Assembly (NCBI RefSeq): GCF_019880365.1
Contig: NZ_CP082271.1
Span: forward strand, 2,232,001 to 2,296,000
DNA from: Pseudomonas sp. DNDY-54
Lineage (GTDB): Bacteria; Pseudomonadota; Gammaproteobacteria; Pseudomonadales; Pseudomonadaceae
Length of the DNA stretch: 64,000 nucleotides
Direction of reading: 5' to 3'
Position 1 is the stretch's first letter, and each line of letters starts with the position of its first letter. Both the position numbers and the translations under genes were made by a program. Shown here piece after piece: positions 33,972-42,591 of this stretch. The notes under the pieces are model-generated. The model searched no databases. It was given only the letters and a program-made list of their open reading frames with translations, and was not told the DNA's origin.

Positions 33972-35321
33972 TTAACGGAAGCGTTTGCCTGGTTTGCCGA
34001 GCGTCATTACCGGGCCAGCGCGACGCTTGAGCAGCCCCGGAATCGCTTGCGCCGGATGGATCCGAGTGCGCAGCGTCGGCTGCCAGGACGTGTCAGTGAC
34101 CAGCTGCAGGTCAGCCGGCGCCTGAGCGTTGTAAGCCGCCAGCAGGTCGACCTTACGACGGTTGATGACGTTGTCTTTGGTTGTGATCGCCTGTCCCTTC
34201 CAGTGCTTGATGATTCGTTCCTGCTTCACCGACGGACTGAAGGTAAACGCGTTGGCTTCCGCCCAGATATGCGAATCGTACCCAACCCCAAAGACGTAGC
34301 CGAAGGACACGCGCGCGTCGTCATTGCGGACGAAGTGGTTGTTATAGACGTCTGCCTGGCCCCAGCGCAACCGCGGGGCGCGTTGGCCGACGTTGATGAA
34401 CTCGTTGTGGTGGATGGTCACCCGTAGCTTGCCGGGATCACCCGCAGCAGGAGAATCGGTGGAACCGATGAGCATCAACTTGTCGCGGTTCTCGAAACGG
34501 TTATAGGAAACCGTGACAAGGTCCGACCCGTAGGTGATGTCCACCGATCCGTCGTGCTGCTGGAAAGGCCGGCCGAAATAGGACGGTGACAGATCGTCAA
34601 AGTCCGGCTCATCAGAGTAATAGTTGTGATCGATCCAAATATTGGACGAGCCATTGATAATCTGGACCATGTCGTATTCGCTGTTCCAATTACCCGCTGA
34701 ACCATCGGTAGGGTCCCACTGTGGAAAGCAATCACTGACGGCCAGATGGTTCAGGTTCCGTATGATCACGTTACGTTCGCCGTCGATCCTCAACGACAGG
34801 CCGACAAGGCTCGCATCAGGCGTCGCGCCAATGATTGTCGTGTTGCTCGGTACCTGGATCAGCATGGTCCGCCGCTGATTTTCAGCCGCCTGGACGCGCG
34901 CGCTTTCCGGCCCGCCTGTCGGTTCGGTATCCCAACCCCATACCGCGGGGTCGTATGTCGCCAGATAGCGCTCAAGGGTGTAGCCCGTGCCCTGCGCATA
35001 ATCCTCACAGCTCAGCGGTTTTCCCGAGTCATTGGCATTACCCAAGAGCGTGCCATGGACGCGGATGATCTTGGGCTCGTCTCCGGCTGCATCAAACGCG
35101 GCTTTTAGTTCGGCGCGGGTACTGACGTCATAGACTCGGCTGGGACTGGCATAGGCGCCCCCGGTGGTGCCTGCGCCCATCGACGCGAAACCGTCTCGGG
35201 CAGGTAGCGTTTGCCGTTCCAGTGGGGCCTTGCCGGGGTGAGTAACAGCATCTGCTGCGAACACAGACGGCGAGAGCGCGATGCCAACTGACATCGCCAT
35301 AAGTGTTACAACGTTTCGCAT
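33972..35321 (-). CDS. Secreted pectate lyase, polysaccharide lyase family 1
   Basis: A 449-residue protein with a signal peptide (VVTLMAMSVGIALSPSVFAA). The right-handed beta-helix core has PL1 motifs: NTTIIGATPDASL, IIRNLNHLAVSDCFPQWDP, NIWIDHNYYSDEP, DGSVDITYGSDLVTVSYN (calcium-site Asp) and GQRAPRLRWGQADVYNNHF, which holds the catalytic RxPRxR arginines. It cleaves polygalacturonate by beta-elimination outside the cell. There are no neighbouring pectin uptake genes. The 278-base upstream region is AT-richer than its surroundings. The gene could be laterally acquired. Confidence 0.93.
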   Translation of the reverse strand: MRNVVTLMAMSVGIALSPSVFAADAVTHPGKAPLERQTLPARDGFASMGAGTTGGAYASPSRVYDVSTRAELKAAFDAAGDEPKIIRVHGTLLGNANDSGKPLSCEDYAQGTGYTLERYLATYDPAVWGWDTEPTGGPESARVQAAENQRRTMLIQVPSNTTIIGATPDASLVGLSLRIDGERNVIIRNLNHLAVSDCFPQWDPTDGSAGNWNSEYDMVQIINGSSNIWIDHNYYSDEPDFDDLSPSYFGRPFQQHDGSVDITYGSDLVTVSYNRFENRDKLMLIGSTDSPAAGDPGKLRVTIHHNEFINVGQRAPRLRWGQADVYNNHFVRNDDARVSFGYVFGVGYDSHIWAEANAFTFSPSVKQERIIKHWKGQAITTKDNVINRRKVDLLAAYNAQAPADLQLVTDTSWQPTLRTRIHPAQAIPGLLKRRAGPVMTLGKPGKRFR

Positions 35322-35599
35322 GTTCTTATCCTTATTGTATTGTCGTCATACGTCATGGGAAGCCCACGGGCTCAACAAGCCGCGCTGTATGGGTGTTTCT
35401 CAGGCTAGCCGGTATTGAATAAGGGTCAACAAGTGATACGACGTCTTATCTCTGTTTGTTCAATTTTCCGACGAAATGCGTTTGCGGCGGCAGTGCGTTA
35501 GTCTCGGCTAGCCATAACGCGGGAATGCCGCGCCCTGGCATTCAGCGTTACCGCCCTGACCTCGATCAGTGACGGATCACTCCTCGCCGGAAACCATGC

Positions 35600-36262
35600 A
35601 TGCCCATCATTCGCATACCGCAGATCGTTGACCTGGACGCTCTGCCCCGCTTCGACGGCCTTCAGCTCGATGAAATCATCGTGCCTGACACACCTGAAGC
35701 ATTTAACGACGCCATGAATGCGCTACTCGGTTGCGCGCAGGTGGGCTTCGATACCGAGTCCAAACCGACATTCAAGGTAGGCGAGCTGTCTACCGGGCCG
35801 CATCTGATCCAGTTTGCCAGTCAGAATAAGGCCTATCTGTTCAGGGTTGGCCTCGACGGCTGCATCGGCGCTGCACGGGCCATTCTCGAAGACGATCGGA
35901 TACTGAAAATTGGCTTCGGTCTAAGCGCTGACCGAAGCCGGTTGCGCAGCCGCCTCGGAATCGAGCTACGGCATTTCATCGATCTGGGCACGACGCTGCG
36001 CTACCAAGGTAAGAAAGGTCAGGTGGGGCTGCGAGGCGCGGTCGCAGCCGTTCTGAACGCCCGTGTGAACAAATCTCGCAGCGTATCGACCTCCAACTGG
36101 GCCAACCGAACGCTGACGGATGCTCAGCGGGTTTATGCAGCGAATGATGCATACGCGGCGCTGCGGGTATTCCTCGCGCTTGGCGACGATGCCGAGCAGG
36201 TGCTGGCAGACCGGGTCATGCCGGCGGCGAGCGGAAAACCCCATCCCATCGCTGAGTCCTGA
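35600..36262 (+). CDS. 3'-5' exonuclease domain protein (RNase D-like, DEDDy)
   Basis: A 220-residue protein with the DEDD exonuclease fold. Exo I VGFDTESKP, Exo II region KIGFGLSADRSRL, and Exo III RVYAANDAYAALRVF supply the acidic residues and the Tyr. It lacks the HRDC domains of full RNase D, so it is a stand-alone domain protein that probably trims RNA or DNA 3' ends. The substrate is unknown. It is followed after about 90 bases by the YetF-like gene on the same strand. Confidence 0.87.
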   Translation: MPIIRIPQIVDLDALPRFDGLQLDEIIVPDTPEAFNDAMNALLGCAQVGFDTESKPTFKVGELSTGPHLIQFASQNKAYLFRVGLDGCIGAARAILEDDRILKIGFGLSADRSRLRSRLGIELRHFIDLGTTLRYQGKKGQVGLRGAVAAVLNARVNKSRSVSTSNWANRTLTDAQRVYAANDAYAALRVFLALGDDAEQVLADRVMPAASGKPHPIAES

Positions 36263-36354
36263 ACTGCGAGCGACATCGCAACCCATCGCAAACAACGTGC
36301 AACGCATCTATTGCCGTGGCGTCTACCACAGAGACGTTCCCCAAGGAGATCGAT

Positions 36355-36894
36355 GTGGAAGGCATGTTTTTCAGCGGCTGGTCGACACTCGTCCGCACGC
36401 TTGTGATCGGTGTACTGGCCTACATCAACCTGATTGTTCTGTTGCGAATTTCCGGTCGGCGGACACTCTCGAAGATGAATGCCTTCGACCTCATCGTCAC
36501 TGTGGCGCTGGGCTCGACCTTCGCCACCATCCTCTTGAACCGCAACGTCTCGCTCGCAGAAGGCACCCTCGCGCTCGCCTTACTCATTGGTTTGCAGTAT
36601 CTGGTCACTTGGACCAGCGTTCGGGCTGGCTGGGTTCGCAAGCTGGTCACCGGGGAGCCGGCGCTGCTGTTGTATCAAGGGCAGATGCTAGAGGGCGCCA
36701 TGCAAGCCGCACGCGTCACCGAGGACGAAGTGCGCTCTGCCGTTCGCTCCAGCGGAATAGCTGCCCTGGATGAGGTGGAAGCCGTGGTGCTGGAGACCGA
36801 TGGCAACTTCAGTGTGGTGAAGAAAGGCTCGGGTACCAGCCGGTCCAGCTTGTCTGATGTCATGACGCCCGGCCCGCGCGATGTCGAGATTTGA
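36355..36894 (+). CDS. DUF421/YetF-like membrane protein, GTG start
   Basis: A 179-residue protein with three N-terminal membrane helices (TLVIGVLAYINLIVLLRISG, DLIVTVALGSTFATILLN, TLALALLIGLQYLVTW) and a soluble C-terminal domain with the YetF-type stretch VTEDEVRSAVRSSGIAALDEV and EAVVLETDGNFSVV. GTG 36355 has AAGGAG six bases upstream, a better start than the GTG at 36316 or the ATG at 36364. YetF proteins affect germinant or envelope functions in Bacillus; the function here is unknown. Confidence 0.85.
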   Translation: MEGMFFSGWSTLVRTLVIGVLAYINLIVLLRISGRRTLSKMNAFDLIVTVALGSTFATILLNRNVSLAEGTLALALLIGLQYLVTWTSVRAGWVRKLVTGEPALLLYQGQMLEGAMQAARVTEDEVRSAVRSSGIAALDEVEAVVLETDGNFSVVKKGSGTSRSSLSDVMTPGPRDVEI

Positions 36895-36924
36895 GCCGCT
36901 ACCTGACTGCGAGAGGTGACCGAC

Positions 36925-37077
36925 GTGAACCTCCTCCTGAACATCGACGTACCCAACGTAGGCCGTGCGATCACCTTCTACCGGGACGCACTGGGGTGGC
37001 GGCATATGCGGTCCTTGTCGTCCTTGAGAGGAATGCCGGCGGCCGATAACGATGTCAGATCCGCGATGGCAGGCTGA
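36925..37077 (+). pseudogene. N-terminal fragment of a glyoxalase/VOC-family gene, truncated
   Basis: From a GTG with GAGG eight bases upstream, the frame reads VNLLLNIDVPNVGRAITFYR and then DALGWR. That is the standard start of a VOC-fold protein, which normally runs 120 to 140 residues. After about residue 27 the similarity stops and the frame ends at 37077 inside the 3' end of the opposite-strand channel gene. The fragment is probably non-functional and marks a deletion junction near 37005. Confidence 0.65.
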
Positions 37078-37928
37078 TGCTCAGGACGCATCCGAGTCAG
37101 GTAATTCGCCTGTTGCATTTCAAGATGATGATCCAATGCATCCAGAAGCATTTTGCGTTTCAACCGATCCTGCGGCACTTCATCTTTTACACAACTGAGC
37201 AAACGCAGCACTTCATCCAGCGTTGCGATGGCAGGAATGACGTTCTTTTCTGCCTGGCTGTCGTGAAAGCACCGGATGACCGGGTAAGCATGGTGGTTCA
37301 GGGTGTGCGCCACCAGCATCTGCCGAATGTCGCTGGCATTGTCGTAAAACGATGAAAAATCCGAACCGTTCCAGCTGTTAACGACGATTTCTTGCGGTGT
37401 CCGACCCATGCTTGTGATTAACAGGCTGAGTTGGTACTGCAAATTGGCGGCCGATACGACGGGCACGATGTAGGTGATCGCCGCGGTGATGAGCGTAAGC
37501 CCACAGAACGCTGCGGCGCTTGAGAGCACACGCCACCCATCGCCAGACGCAGTGAAGTTTCCGATGCCCAGCGTCGAAAGCGTGTACCCCGCGTAATAGA
37601 GCGTTTCCCAGAGATCTGCGGCGACGTTGGTGGTGCTGTTTACTACCGCGCCCGGGACGGATGCGAGCATCAAAAACAGACTGAACCAAAGGCAGCCAAT
37701 CCAGAGCAGCAAGACCGACACCAACACACAGGGCCCGGCGTACTCGAGCAGCTTCGACTCCCCTCGCCGCCCGCTTGCCCAGAAGAAACCGCGCCATACC
37801 AGGCGCGTGAGCCCATTTGTGAGCATCCCTCCGCCACGGGTCGACAAGGTGGTTTTAATGATATCCGTGGCAGTAGCCAGAAAAAGCAGAACCCCCAATA
37901 CAAGAAAAGCCATAAAGTCTCGTTTCAC
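36978..37928 (-). CDS. Two-helix potassium-type ion channel with unusual filter, probably shortened C terminus
   Basis: A 316-residue protein. Four hydrophobic segments include a pore region with filter YTLSTLGIGNFTASGDG, where K+ channels usually have TVGYGD. A cytosolic helical domain follows (about 180-310), of unknown role (SWNGSDFSSFYDNASDIRQM; HHLEMQQANYLTRMRP). The start is GTG with AAGG upstream. The last residues (LKDDKDRICRHPSASR) run into the truncated VOC gene, so the natural C terminus may have been lost. The ion selectivity cannot be predicted. Confidence 0.75.
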   Translation of the reverse strand: MKRDFMAFLVLGVLLFLATATDIIKTTLSTRGGGMLTNGLTRLVWRGFFWASGRRGESKLLEYAGPCVLVSVLLLWIGCLWFSLFLMLASVPGAVVNSTTNVAADLWETLYYAGYTLSTLGIGNFTASGDGWRVLSSAAAFCGLTLITAAITYIVPVVSAANLQYQLSLLITSMGRTPQEIVVNSWNGSDFSSFYDNASDIRQMLVAHTLNHHAYPVIRCFHDSQAEKNVIPAIATLDEVLRLLSCVKDEVPQDRLKRKMLLDALDHHLEMQQANYLTRMRPEHQPAIADLTSLSAAGIPLKDDKDRICRHPSASR

Positions 37929-38098
37929 ACCTTCCTAAGCATTCACTTGTTATGAAGCGGATCGGATGTGCGAAGTTCAGGGTTTCTTGCTGCCCAAGCG
38001 CGCCTCATTGCAATCGCGTCGTCAGTGTTTGCCACGAGACGTTGTTGCCCGCTTAGCGTTTGCGGGCCTCGGTTGGCATAACGGGCGAGGCGCTGCGC

Positions 38099-40639
38099 TC
38101 AGCGCCATGACTGATCTGGCGCAGCGGCGTTGCTGACCACTACCCAGCCGCTGGCAGCCACCCGCATGGATTCCAGCGCAGCGGAAAGGTCCCTGCGCTG
38201 CAGGTTGCGCATAGCCTCGGCAACAGCGGACGGACGCGTCACGTCATGTCCAGCCAGGCAACTTGCCCAGGCCTGATCCGCGCGGGCGCTAAGGTTGTCG
38301 AAGCCGACCACGTGCCTTTCGCTCAATTCAACGGCAACCCGTCCGATCTCCTCGGGCGGTAGGTCTGCGAGCGACACTGCAAAGTCGTCCATAAAGGCTT
38401 GGACGTGGCCCAATATTTCTCTGGCGGAAGCCGTGGGCGACTGCACCCCAAACAGCACGCCCGGCTGACCGCCAGGTTGGTGGAAGCGACTGAAGACGGC
38501 ATAGCCCAGCTGTAACTCGCTGCGCAGACGGCGAAAAAAGTCGCCTTCAACCAAATGTGCTAACAGCCGCCACGATGCCTCGCATCCGGGCGTACGCGAC
38601 GGCAGTGGACAGAACAAGAGTAAGGCCGTTTCGGTTGAGCAGGCGCCGCCGCTAACATCGTGCCAACGTTGGCCCAGGTCAGCAGAGTCTGCAATGAGTG
38701 CTGCGACCAGGCTCCCATCGGCCTCACCGGGCAGTGCGTTGACCGCTTCGCCAAGCGCGCCTCTCAGATCGTCCGCGAACCCGACTGCTAACCCCTGCCA
38801 CCGCGCGGCCTGCAAATAGTCCGACAGCGCACGCTGTGCCGGTGCGACGCTGGGTGTGTCCATCACTTTCGCACCTGCCATCAACTGCGGTAGGCGCCGC
38901 AACAGCTGGCGAATAAGCATCTCGTCGCCTCCAAGCCCGGCCTCGCGCTCGGCCAGCCGGTTGCCCTGCGCGAGGGCCGTCGCGGGCAGTTCGACTATCA
39001 ATCGCAACGTGTCGATGGCGATGGCCGGTAACGCCTCCGCGAAGCCTTGCAAACCGAGGCTCCAGACGTCGCCCATGTCCTCGAAGCGCACTACAACACC
39101 CGCCTGTTGCGCAGCCCAGCGACTTGGCTGTAGCGCGTGCGACACCGCATGCCAGAGTGCCGGCGGTGGCGTGCCGGCTCTGAAGTGCCAGCGCACGTGC
39201 AAAGCCGCTTGCCCGTTCGAGTCTTCCGGCCCAAGCCAGCGCAGTGCGGGGGGTAAAGCCTGAGCCTGTCGTCGTTCCACACGCGGCTGCAACCAGCGGT
39301 TGGGTTCAGGCTGCTGCCAGTGCCAGGTTGTCGGCACGGCGTGTTGTGGGCGTTCGCGCGTCATGCGAAGCGGAAAGCCGAGGGTGTGGATCGGCTCGCA
39401 AGCCGCGTTATCCGCGGTGAGCACCAACGGGCTGGCCGCGCTCATCTCGGCCAGCAACACAGCCAGCGCTTGGTGGCTCGCCACCTCGTCGCTGTCACGC
39501 CCCCAGGCCAATGGCTCCACCCAATGCCTCAGTAGCTCCAACGGCTCGGCACCCTGCAGACGGCGCATTTCAACACGCTGGTACTCATCGCGGCACGGTT
39601 GCCATCGTGCGTCATCCGCGAAGAACCTCAGCCAGTCCTTTACTGCCGCTACGATTCGCCCGCGCTCCGCGAGCCCCTGCTCTGTCAGTAGCGCTTCAAC
39701 GACTGCAACGCCCTGCCCTGCATACCAATACGGCACACGCAGTGTCATGGCCTGGCACAGCCCTTCACTGCGCAGCCGTTGCACCAGGCCACCGGGCGCC
39801 TCGGATGCAATCCAGGTTGAGAGATAGTCCAGCGCCGGGGCGCAATGATCAGGCATATCGGCAAGCGCGAATGCAAGATGCAGGCGCGGCTGTGCCTGTT
39901 CGATCTGCACCCGCAGCCAGGTATCACGACGGCAGTGCGGCGGCGGCGCTACACGGTCGGCCCCCCGGCCGGGTGCGAGTGTGTTATCCGCCAGGCAAGC
40001 GAGGCGCTGCAGCTCAACGGATGTCTGGGGCCCTGCAAGAAGCAGCTCGATCTGACCGCTGTGATAGAAGCGCTGGTGATACCCGAGCAACGCCTGCTGA
40101 AACGCTGAATCCTCGACGGGCAAGGTGGCGCGATGGCCGGCGTGAAAACCTGCAAACGGGTGCGCCGAATCGAATGCCGTGCCCAACGCCGCGTCGCACA
40201 ACGTCTCGACATCCTGCGCGCGCGCATGAAATTCCGCCTGTAACACCTCGCGCTCCCGCACCTGATCAGCGGGGTCCAGCAGCGGATGCGTCAGCATGTC
40301 CAGAAGCCGACGCAGGCCTTCTTCGAGCTGACGGGCCGGTACCTGGAAGAAGTAATCGGTATGGCGTTCTCGGGTGGATGCGTTCAACTGGCCACCGCAC
40401 CGCTGAACGAAGGGCATCAGGCTCTGATCAGCCGCATAACCGTGACTGCCGAGAAACAACAGGTGTTCAAGGAAATGCGCCAACCCTGGATACGCGTCTG
40501 GCGCATCGTGGGCGCCACCATGTACCCGGACCAGCACGGCGGCCTTCGCGCTGTACGGTGTCTGCAGCAGACGTACCCGCAATCCCCTGGACAGGGTGAC
40601 GAGTGGCGGTCGCTGGGCTGGATCGGTTGGCTGAGACAT
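38099..40639 (-). CDS. pqqF: PqqF, M16-family zinc peptidase of PQQ biosynthesis
   Basis: An 846-residue protein. The inverted zinc motif HFLEH is at residues 55-59, with a downstream catalytic Glu region (EREVLQAEFHARAQD). Four M16-like domains make up the rest; the C-terminal half is inactive-like. With a partner peptidase it trims PqqA after crosslinking. ATG 40639 is chosen; an ATG three codons earlier is possible. It is about 7.2 kb from pqqA, separated by the alkene reductase, MFS, pectate lyase, exonuclease, YetF and channel genes, rather than directly before pqqA as in several pseudomonads. Confidence 0.9.
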   Translation of the reverse strand: MSQPTDPAQRPPLVTLSRGLRVRLLQTPYSAKAAVLVRVHGGAHDAPDAYPGLAHFLEHLLFLGSHGYAADQSLMPFVQRCGGQLNASTRERHTDYFFQVPARQLEEGLRRLLDMLTHPLLDPADQVREREVLQAEFHARAQDVETLCDAALGTAFDSAHPFAGFHAGHRATLPVEDSAFQQALLGYHQRFYHSGQIELLLAGPQTSVELQRLACLADNTLAPGRGADRVAPPPHCRRDTWLRVQIEQAQPRLHLAFALADMPDHCAPALDYLSTWIASEAPGGLVQRLRSEGLCQAMTLRVPYWYAGQGVAVVEALLTEQGLAERGRIVAAVKDWLRFFADDARWQPCRDEYQRVEMRRLQGAEPLELLRHWVEPLAWGRDSDEVASHQALAVLLAEMSAASPLVLTADNAACEPIHTLGFPLRMTRERPQHAVPTTWHWQQPEPNRWLQPRVERRQAQALPPALRWLGPEDSNGQAALHVRWHFRAGTPPPALWHAVSHALQPSRWAAQQAGVVVRFEDMGDVWSLGLQGFAEALPAIAIDTLRLIVELPATALAQGNRLAEREAGLGGDEMLIRQLLRRLPQLMAGAKVMDTPSVAPAQRALSDYLQAARWQGLAVGFADDLRGALGEAVNALPGEADGSLVAALIADSADLGQRWHDVSGGACSTETALLLFCPLPSRTPGCEASWRLLAHLVEGDFFRRLRSELQLGYAVFSRFHQPGGQPGVLFGVQSPTASAREILGHVQAFMDDFAVSLADLPPEEIGRVAVELSERHVVGFDNLSARADQAWASCLAGHDVTRPSAVAEAMRNLQRRDLSAALESMRVAASGWVVVSNAAAPDQSWR

Positions 40640-40752
40640 GTGCGGCATGACCTTCACTGCAGATTCGATGAGCATCGCGCCAAGTCAGGAGCGACACAAT
40701 GATCCTGACGCTTTACGCCCACCGCATGTTCACCGCGCGTATCGCAGAGGCT

Positions 40753-41697
40753 TCAGGTATCGAGACGACCGTCGAGAAACTGCAACAGACGTCGGTTCAT
40801 CAGTTTGCCGGAATTGCCGAGGCAGGCGATGGGCGATCCACGCAAGCTGGTTTCGGTAGGGTCTGCCGCCTCCCCTACCAGCGCCAGTGGGCAGTCGAGG
40901 CCAAGCGCAAGTTTGCCAAGCTGGCTATGCAATGCGGCACCGAGCGGCAGATCGGTGTACAGCACCAGCGCGCGTGGGCGAACCTGTTCGCAGATTAGCG
41001 GTAGCTCGCTCAGCGGCTGCCCAACGGCCAGCACGGTCACCGCCAAACGCTCGCTGGATAGAAACAACCCGCTGACCAGCAACTCGAGTTCGCGGCACTG
41101 ACCCGTCGCCGCAGCCAGCAGAATCCTGTCCCCGCCAATGCCTCGGCCAAGCTGCAAGCGCTGTAGTACACGGGCACGAAGGAAGGCGTCCAGGAATAGC
41201 CACTCACTGGTCTGGCCATACTCGTTCTGGCGAAGGAGTAGGTTCTTCCATACGGGCAGCAGTACCTCCTCGAAGACAACCGGCAGCGGATAGGTCGAGA
41301 AGATCTGCCCGTAGACCTGCTCCAGGCGGGATTCATCGAAGCGGCTCACGGCACGCTGCACCTGAGCTATCCATTCGGCCCATTCGCCTGTGACCACATC
41401 GCTCTGTTCATTCGCCTCGTCAGGGGCGCGTGAAAGAATGGCGCCGACCTTGCTCACCGCAACACCGCGCTCGGTCCAGGACAGAATGTTGCGGACTGCC
41501 TCCACATCCGCCATCGAATAGAGACGATGACCGCTATCGGTTCGGGTCGGCTGAATAAGGCCGTACCGGCGCTCCCACGCACGCAGCGTCACCGGGTTTA
41601 CCCCGGTCAGGCGCGCGACTTCTCGAATGGGCACAAGCTCCCGCCGCTGAAGCGAATCAGAGGGAAGCAACGTGGATGCACGGGCGGGTTCGGTCAT
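40753..41697 (-). CDS. MerR-family regulator of the LitR/CarH type (class lacking clear B12 ligands)
   Basis: A 314-residue protein. The N-terminal MerR helix-turn-helix holds PIREVARLTGVNPVTLRAWERRYGL and GHRLYSMADVEAVRNI. A helical linker domain and a Rossmann-like C-terminal B12-binding-type domain follow (LAAATGQCRELELLVSGLFL to the end). The His-containing cobalamin motif of class I light sensors is not seen, which fits class II LitR proteins that depend on a separate LOV receptor. It is divergent from the short LOV gene, which supports that pairing. It probably represses light-inducible genes in the dark. Confidence 0.87.
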   Translation of the reverse strand: MTEPARASTLLPSDSLQRRELVPIREVARLTGVNPVTLRAWERRYGLIQPTRTDSGHRLYSMADVEAVRNILSWTERGVAVSKVGAILSRAPDEANEQSDVVTGEWAEWIAQVQRAVSRFDESRLEQVYGQIFSTYPLPVVFEEVLLPVWKNLLLRQNEYGQTSEWLFLDAFLRARVLQRLQLGRGIGGDRILLAAATGQCRELELLVSGLFLSSERLAVTVLAVGQPLSELPLICEQVRPRALVLYTDLPLGAALHSQLGKLALGLDCPLALVGEAADPTETSLRGSPIACLGNSGKLMNRRLLQFLDGRLDT

Positions 41698-41801
41698 GAC
41701 GCGAGCAGCTCTACACAGTCGGATGCGCGCATTGTAGCGCAGGGCTACCGGCGCAGACCGTAGCGAACGCTGCCGGTTCTGACTGGCTGGCCGCCAGGCG
41801 C

Positions 41802-41876
41802 TAACGCCTCGTGTCGGCCAGCGGCTGCCGAGCACGCCCTCCGGGTCATTGCAGGCTGACCCATGACGAGGCGTTA
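41802..41876. repeat. 11-bp perfect inverted repeat with attC-like character
   Basis: TAACGCCTCGT (41802-41812) and ACGAGGCGTTA (41866-41876) are exact inverted copies 53 bases apart. A second, imperfect pairing lies inside (GGCCAGC near 41816 with GCTGACC near 41855). The 75-bp element ends in GTTATGC, close to the GTTRRRY right core of integron attC sites. It could also be a regulatory cruciform between the litR-like and LOV genes. Confidence 0.5.
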
Positions 41877-41933
41877 TGCCGCAGCGCCGGAACTTGTTCT
41901 AGAATGCCGCGACCACGCACAAGAGACCGATAG

Positions 41934-42380
41934 ATGATCAATGCCAAATTGCTGCAGCTGGTAATCGAAGCCTCCAACGACGGGATCGTGGTTGCCGAAC
42001 AGGAAGGCGAAGACAATATCCTGATCTATGCCAATCCTGCCTTCCAGCGCCTGACTGGCTACGAAGCGGACGACATCCTTTACCAGGATTGCCGTTTCCT
42101 GCAGGCGGGAGACCGCGACCAGCCGGGTATCGCAGCGATCCGAGAGGCTGTGAAGAACAACCAGCCATGCCGCCAGATCATCCGCAATTACCGTAAGGAC
42201 GGCAGCGCGTTCTGGAACGAGCTCTCAATCACTCCCGTGTTCAACGAGGGCGATCAGCTCACCTACTTCATCGGCATCCAGAAGGATGTCAGCGCTGAAG
42301 TCGAAGCCAAACAGCGGGTCTCGGAACTCGAAGCCGAAATTCAGCAACTCAAGGACCAGCTTGCCGCACAGGCAAACTGA
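41934..42380 (+). CDS. Short LOV blue-light photoreceptor (PpSB1-LOV type)
   Basis: A 148-residue protein made of a single LOV/PAS domain and a C-terminal coiled helix (VSELEAEIQQLKDQLAAQ). The photoactive Cys53 is in YQDCRFLQAGDRDQ, the FMN-contact region is EAVKNNQPCRQIIRNYRKDG, and AFWNELSITPV and YFIGIQKDVS complete the core. There is no output domain, so it must act through a partner. In pseudomonads such short LOV proteins relieve repression by class II LitR regulators under blue light. The adjacent divergent litR-like gene is the natural partner. Confidence 0.95.
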   Translation: MINAKLLQLVIEASNDGIVVAEQEGEDNILIYANPAFQRLTGYEADDILYQDCRFLQAGDRDQPGIAAIREAVKNNQPCRQIIRNYRKDGSAFWNELSITPVFNEGDQLTYFIGIQKDVSAEVEAKQRVSELEAEIQQLKDQLAAQAN

Positions 42381-42591
42381 TACCGCCTCACCAGTCCCCC
42401 CAGTGCCGCGGCCCTTCAGTCTTAAAGGATGCCGCCGATACGCTTGGTGAAGCACGATGATGACGCCCGACTGAGCGCGTCCCGGGCGCTGCACGTGGAA
42501 GAGGCATGCAGAACCCGTCGAAAACACCAATACTAGCTAAACGCCACTCATTCTCTGCCAACTGGACGGCGGCTGATCCGGATTTGTCTTT

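Noticed and set aside
38047..38067. GCCCGC/GCGGGC hairpin after pqqF
   Set aside because: Short stem without a T run; not enough to call a terminator.
39511..40599. 362-residue plus-strand frame opposite pqqF
   Set aside because: Antisense shadow of pqqF with Arg/Pro/Ala-rich composition and no motif.
41802..41876. Inverted repeats of an insertion sequence
   Set aside because: Only 53 bases lie between the arms, with no transposase and no target duplication; noted instead as an inverted repeat with attC-like features.
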